Program-made: the position numbers and the translations under genes
Source: Leptolyngbyaceae cyanobacterium M65_K2018_010
GTDB lineage: Bacteria; Cyanobacteriota; Cyanobacteriia; Phormidesmidales; Phormidesmidaceae
Direction of reading: 5' to 3'
Length of the DNA stretch: 7,720 nucleotides
Assembly: GCA_015295885.1 (NCBI GenBank)
Contig: DVEE01000295.1
Coordinates: 1 to 7,720 of the forward strand
The notes under the pieces: model-generated
Seen by the model: only the letters and a program-made list of their open reading frames with translations
Told to the model about the DNA's origin: nothing
Database searches by the model: none
In this document: piece by piece, positions 4,472-7,720 of the stretch
How positions within the stretch are numbered: the first letter of the stretch is position 1
Layout: each line of letters starts with the position of its first letter

Positions 4472-6496
4472 CTAAAAGCCATTCCCCTCCGGCAGGGATT
4501 GACCCTGTCCTACCTGCCATTCCCGCAACCGCAGTTGGGCTTGGGCATAGGCTTCGGTTTGGGGCGGTATGGAGGCGGCAATCTCAATGGCACGGTTCAG
4601 GTTAGAGCGGGCTTCGCTCTCGGCTAAGCGCAGCAAATCAAAACTCCAGCGGTTCAAGATTTGGTTGGCCTCGCTTTTTTGGGGGCTGCTGTTAGGCACC
4701 TGTTGGGCGACCTGAATGGCCTCGACCAGGGCACTCACGGTACCCCGCTGGGCCAGTTGATAGGCCTGCTGCAACTGCTGCTGCCCCTCTAATTGACCGC
4801 GCCAGGTGGCCATGTTGGTCTGGGCCTGATCGTACAGAACACGCCCCTGCCCAATCCGATTGGCCATGGCGATGGCCTCTTGCAGCCGACCGGCGGCCGC
4901 CAACTGTTGGGCCTGGGTCAACAGCGGCCCATCTTCCGCCCTTTGCAGTTCGTTGCGCCAACCCCGCAGCAGATCCTGAGCTTCGCCGTAGAGGGCGCGA
5001 CCCGGGGCAATCTGGCGGACCGTGGCGATCGCAGCGGTGAGGTTGCCCGCCTGGGCAAATTGGCGAGCCTCATCCAGGATAGGACGATCTTCCGTGGTTT
5101 CAATTTGCCCCCGCCACCGGTCAATCTGAGCCTTGGCATCGGGCCAGGCCGGGTTAGACCGAGAAATTTTGTCGGCCTCAGCCATGGCGGCCCGCAGGTC
5201 GGCGGGGGTGCTGGGGAGGGCCACCTGTCTGGCCCATTCCAACTGCGATCGCCCCTCCACCTCGTCCTGCCAGCGGCCCATGAGACTTTGGGCCTTGCCG
5301 TAAAGGGGGCGTCCATTGCCAATACTTTGCAAGCGCACAATCGCCCCTTCCAAGCCGGTAACGCCCCCCTGCCAGGACAGTTGGCTGGCCGCAATAATCA
5401 CGCGCATGTCGGCAATTTCTTCCCCCAGATTCAGCTCCAGGGGAATAGCATCCAGCATTTGCTGAGCCGCCGTGGCATCCTTACGGTCTAGGGCTGCCTC
5501 GGCCATGGACAACAGATCTTGCCCGAAACTGCGGAGCACCCGCTGGGCCTCGGCATAGACGGGGCTATCATTGGCAATGCCCTGGGCAATGGTCAGGGCC
5601 TCTTTCAGGGCATCGAGGGTGCGCTGGGCCGCTAACCGCTTGGCCCGGCCCAGTTCATTCAGATCCTCGCGGGCCGCCGTGATGTTCTGAACCAACTCGT
5701 CGTACTTGGTGGTTTTCCAGTACCGATTCCGCACGGTCAGAAGTTGGGTCGCCTTGCTAAAGGCATCCTGAAATTGCAAGTTGGTGAGGTCGTTCTCAGC
5801 GGCGGCATAAAGGGTTTCGGCTTCCTCCCAAATCTGGTTCCACTCGCTCACCCGTTGGTTCACCACCTGGGCCGCCGCCGTATGGTTGGGAATCCGCCGA
5901 GCGATGCCAATTGCCTCCTGTAACTGGCCAGCCTGGAAGGTGTTTTCCGCCAGATCTAGAATGTTTTCCGACCAGGTTTCAATCCGCTGGCTGATTTCTC
6001 CCCGCAGGGGATGATCGTCGGGTAAAGACTCTAGGAGGGCGATCGCATCCAAATATCCCTCCACCGTCCCCTGTTCTGCGTAGGCCTCCGCGCACTGAAT
6101 CCGAGTGGTGGCGGAGGCCGTGGGCCAAAAAATGGCCCGGCAGTTGGGCAAGTTGGGAATGCGGAATAAACTAATCGCCGACACCACCCCCACACCGGCT
6201 ACCCCTACGAGCAAGCCGAGCAGCCAAAGGGGCCAATGCTTGGCAAGGCGACGCCCTAAGGGGAGTTGAGGTCGATCCGCCTTGAGTAGCCGGGTTTCCC
6301 CCGGGGTGGGGTTGCCAGTCCGTTGCCGCAATTCTTCTAGGGGGTCGTAACGGGGTGTCTTAGGTGGGTTGAGCAGCAGCGGCCCCAAGTCAGCGCCAGG
6401 CTGATCGGTCGGCCAGTCCTCAACTTCCGGCTCCACCGGACTGGGATCAGGCTCTTGGTAGGAAAATCGCCCAGGTTGACTGCGGTTTTGAGCCAT
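4472..6496 (-). CDS. Membrane-anchored helical-repeat protein (cyanobacterial, function unknown)
   Basis: This 674-residue protein has a proline-rich cytoplasmic N-terminus (about 1-80), one transmembrane helix (about 88-111, after RRLAKHWPLW), and a conserved-looking segment with two cysteines, C119 and C135 (CRAIFWPTAS to IQCAEAY). Helical repeats fill the rest. Units follow the pattern AxxLAxxGxLxEAIxxAxxIxxGxxLYxEAQxxLxxW. The closing tryptophans at 409, 461, 513, 565 and 617 are exactly 52 residues apart, with a shorter last unit ending at W660. The units resemble TPR-like helix pairs and would lie on the far side of the membrane. Such proteins are widespread in cyanobacteria and often carry the label 'chromosome segregation ATPase', but no Walker motif is visible and I would not use that name. 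The ATG was preferred over a GTG two codons earlier; neither has a good ribosome binding site. Confidence 0.9.
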   Translation of the reverse strand: MAQNRSQPGRFSYQEPDPSPVEPEVEDWPTDQPGADLGPLLLNPPKTPRYDPLEELRQRTGNPTPGETRLLKADRPQLPLGRRLAKHWPLWLLGLLVGVAGVGVVSAISLFRIPNLPNCRAIFWPTASATTRIQCAEAYAEQGTVEGYLDAIALLESLPDDHPLRGEISQRIETWSENILDLAENTFQAGQLQEAIGIARRIPNHTAAAQVVNQRVSEWNQIWEEAETLYAAAENDLTNLQFQDAFSKATQLLTVRNRYWKTTKYDELVQNITAAREDLNELGRAKRLAAQRTLDALKEALTIAQGIANDSPVYAEAQRVLRSFGQDLLSMAEAALDRKDATAAQQMLDAIPLELNLGEEIADMRVIIAASQLSWQGGVTGLEGAIVRLQSIGNGRPLYGKAQSLMGRWQDEVEGRSQLEWARQVALPSTPADLRAAMAEADKISRSNPAWPDAKAQIDRWRGQIETTEDRPILDEARQFAQAGNLTAAIATVRQIAPGRALYGEAQDLLRGWRNELQRAEDGPLLTQAQQLAAAGRLQEAIAMANRIGQGRVLYDQAQTNMATWRGQLEGQQQLQQAYQLAQRGTVSALVEAIQVAQQVPNSSPQKSEANQILNRWSFDLLRLAESEARSNLNRAIEIAASIPPQTEAYAQAQLRLREWQVGQGQSLPEGNGF

Positions 6497-6609
6497 GCCC
6501 ACGGTTTGAACGGTGTCCTGCTATTTTACAGGGAGGCCATTGGGAATTCAGACTTAGTATATCCACCTGCCGTAGAAACGCAATTGCCCTCCCCTAGCCC
6601 ATTCATGCC

Positions 6610-7539
6610 TTGACACCCCCAAAACAGCCTTCACCCCATCCTGATCCGCGGCCTCAGGCCGGCCCCCTCTACGCCCTGCTGGCCTACGGCGCCTGGGGTC
6701 TGTTGCCCATTTACTGGAAGTTTTTTGGCCCTACTCCCGCCGTGGAGGTGCTCAGCCATCGCATGATTTGGTCCGCAGTGTTTCTCTGCACCATTTTGCT
6801 GGTACAGCGACGCCTGCCCGATGTGCTGACCCTGCTGAAATCCCCCCAGCAGGTGAGGGTTCTGTTTTTAACCGCCAGTCTGCTGAGCTTTAACTGGGGG
6901 CTATACATTTATGGGGTGAATAGCGATCGCGTGGTGGAGGCCAGCTTAGGCTACTACATCAATCCCCTGGTGTCGGTGCTGCTGGGCTTCATCTTTCTCA
7001 AAGAACGGCTACAGCGGGGTCAACAACTGGCCGTAGTCCTAGCTGGGCTGGGGGTGGGCTACTTTATCTGGCAACTGGGCACTATTCCCTGGATTGCCCT
7101 GAGTCTGGCCATTTCCTTTGCTTTTTATGGACTCTTGCGAAAAGTTGTCCCCGTAGCCCCCATGGTGGGGTTAGCGGTAGAGACGTTACTGATTACCCCC
7201 CTCACCCTACTCTTTGTGAGTTACCTGGGCCTTGTAGGCCAGGGTCATTTTGGCAGTTCCCCGGGCCTGACCCTGTTGTTTATCGGGGCCGGGGTGGCCA
7301 CCTCCATGCCCCTGCTGTGGTTTAACAACGCTGCTAAGCGGCTAAGCCTGGCGACCCTTGGCTTCTTTCAATACCTGGCCCCCTCCCTGGCCCTGGGGCT
7401 AGGGGTGTTTGTGTACCAGGAGCCCTTCACCGTAACCCATGGGGTAACCTTCGGTTGCATTTGGGCGGCCCTGATTTTGTATTCGGCCTCTGCCCTGGGT
7501 TGCAAACCCCAGCCCTATCCACTTCGGCCCGGGCGGTGA
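6610..7539 (+). CDS. rarD: RarD-type EamA/DMT-family transporter
   Basis: This 309-residue integral membrane protein belongs to the RarD branch of the drug/metabolite transporter (EamA) superfamily, which has ten predicted helices. Signatures are YALLAYGAWGLLPIYWKF (21-38), SFNWGLYIYGVNSDRVVEAS (93-112) and GYYINPLVSVLLGFIFLKER (114-133). The C-terminal half has PLLWFNNAAKRL and FFQYLAPSLALGLGVFVYQE. The family name comes from chloramphenicol sensitivity in Escherichia coli; the substrate here is unknown. The start is TTG at 6610. A TAG at 6595 closes the frame upstream, and no ATG or GTG occurs before the first membrane helix, so TTG is the best choice (ATT at 6601 is the only other). No Shine-Dalgarno sequence is visible. 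The gene is divergent from the repeat protein gene across about 113 bases. Confidence 0.92.
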   Translation: MTPPKQPSPHPDPRPQAGPLYALLAYGAWGLLPIYWKFFGPTPAVEVLSHRMIWSAVFLCTILLVQRRLPDVLTLLKSPQQVRVLFLTASLLSFNWGLYIYGVNSDRVVEASLGYYINPLVSVLLGFIFLKERLQRGQQLAVVLAGLGVGYFIWQLGTIPWIALSLAISFAFYGLLRKVVPVAPMVGLAVETLLITPLTLLFVSYLGLVGQGHFGSSPGLTLLFIGAGVATSMPLLWFNNAAKRLSLATLGFFQYLAPSLALGLGVFVYQEPFTVTHGVTFGCIWAALILYSASALGCKPQPYPLRPGR

Positions 7540-7599
7540 TCCGTCCAGTTGGAGTAGGCTCACCCGCCCCCCTTTTCCCGGGGGCTTCAAGGCCCAGCC

Positions 7600-7720
7600 A
7601 TGGGCGGAAACCCCAAACCGGGCTACCCGATTCAGCTCAATTTAGCCCCCATCGACCGCCCTCCGGGGGAATCGCCCCAAAATTTATTTACGCCAGGTTT
7701 AACGGGTATCAATGTAAGCC
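7600..7720 (+). CDS. Possible 5' end of a gene running off the window
   Basis: An ATG at 7600 opens a frame of 40 codons that continues past the right edge without a stop. AAGG (7589-7592) lies seven bases upstream as a possible ribosome binding site. The predicted start, MGGNPKPGYPIQLNLAPIDR, is rich in proline and glycine and I do not recognise it. It follows rarD on the same strand after 60 bases. Only the first codons are visible, so whether it is real cannot be settled here. Confidence 0.4.
   Translation, partial: MGGNPKPGYPIQLNLAPIDRPPGESPQNLFTPGLTGINVS

Larger units (their letters stand above)
997..6930. repeat. Eight dispersed HIP1 octamers (GCGATCGC)
   Basis: Exact copies start at 997, 1876, 2799, 4214, 5025, 5245, 6039 and 6923, all inside coding sequence (proA twice, smtA, the HNH gene, the repeat protein three times, rarD). 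Roughly 0.1 would be expected by chance. This highly iterated palindrome is a known cyanobacterial hallmark. None occurs in the RAYT gene, smtB, the small membrane protein or the HLIP gene. Confidence 0.95.

Noticed and set aside
4793..5491. 232-codon plus-strand frame inside the repeat protein gene
   Set aside because: Antisense shadow of a GC-rich repetitive coding region; the opposite frame has the membrane anchor and regular repeats.
7566..7585. GCCCCC/GGGGGC hairpin after rarD as a terminator
   Set aside because: Six-pair stem without a T-run; plausible structure but not enough to call.
1..7720. tRNA, rRNA, riboswitch or prophage
   Set aside because: No cloverleaf, rRNA segment, known riboswitch core or phage structural gene is recognisable on either strand.

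Overview
The window reads as chromosomal DNA of a cyanobacterium. The octamer GCGATCGC (HIP1) occurs eight times in 7.7 kb, against about 0.1 expected by chance. There is also a high-light-inducible protein gene, an SmtB/SmtA-type metallothionein locus, and a long membrane-anchored repeat protein of a kind typical of cyanobacteria. The genus cannot be fixed; a GC-rich filamentous (Leptolyngbya-like) lineage is a guess only.

Layout, left to right. 17-568 (-) encodes a REP-associated tyrosine (Y1/HUH) transposase. Between it and the next gene lie three adjacent 15-nt palindromes (609-656), a plausible substrate of that enzyme. 687-2015 (-) is proA, the gamma-glutamyl phosphate reductase of proline synthesis. 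2185-2565 (-) and 2733-2903 (+) are the divergent pair smtB/smtA: a zinc-responsive ArsR-family repressor and a bacterial metallothionein. Their 167-bp intergenic region carries two TGAACA/TGTTCA inverted repeats overlapping both predicted promoters. 2904-3342 has no convincing gene. It holds an 11-bp inverted repeat, scattered AGAACC/GGTTCT motifs, a short stretch that looks like the two flanks of smtA joined together, and a strong minus-strand terminator (3253-3284). 3343-3753 (-) is an unrecognised small exported or membrane protein. 3878-4099 (-) is a one-helix high-light-inducible protein. 4198-4470 (+) is a small HNH-type protein that meets, with one base between stops, 4472-6496 (-), a 674-residue membrane protein with helical repeats. 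6610-7539 (+) is a RarD-type EamA transporter with a TTG start. A further reading frame opens at 7600 and runs off the right edge.

The only clear functional unit is the smt locus: zinc binding to SmtB would release the operator and allow smtA expression, and SmtA then sequesters the metal. The other genes look like independently transcribed housekeeping or stress genes. I do not see a convincing undescribed multi-gene system. The observations most worth a second look are the apparent scar of a second smtA cassette, the palindrome cluster beside the transposase, and the exact 52-residue periodicity of the long repeat protein.
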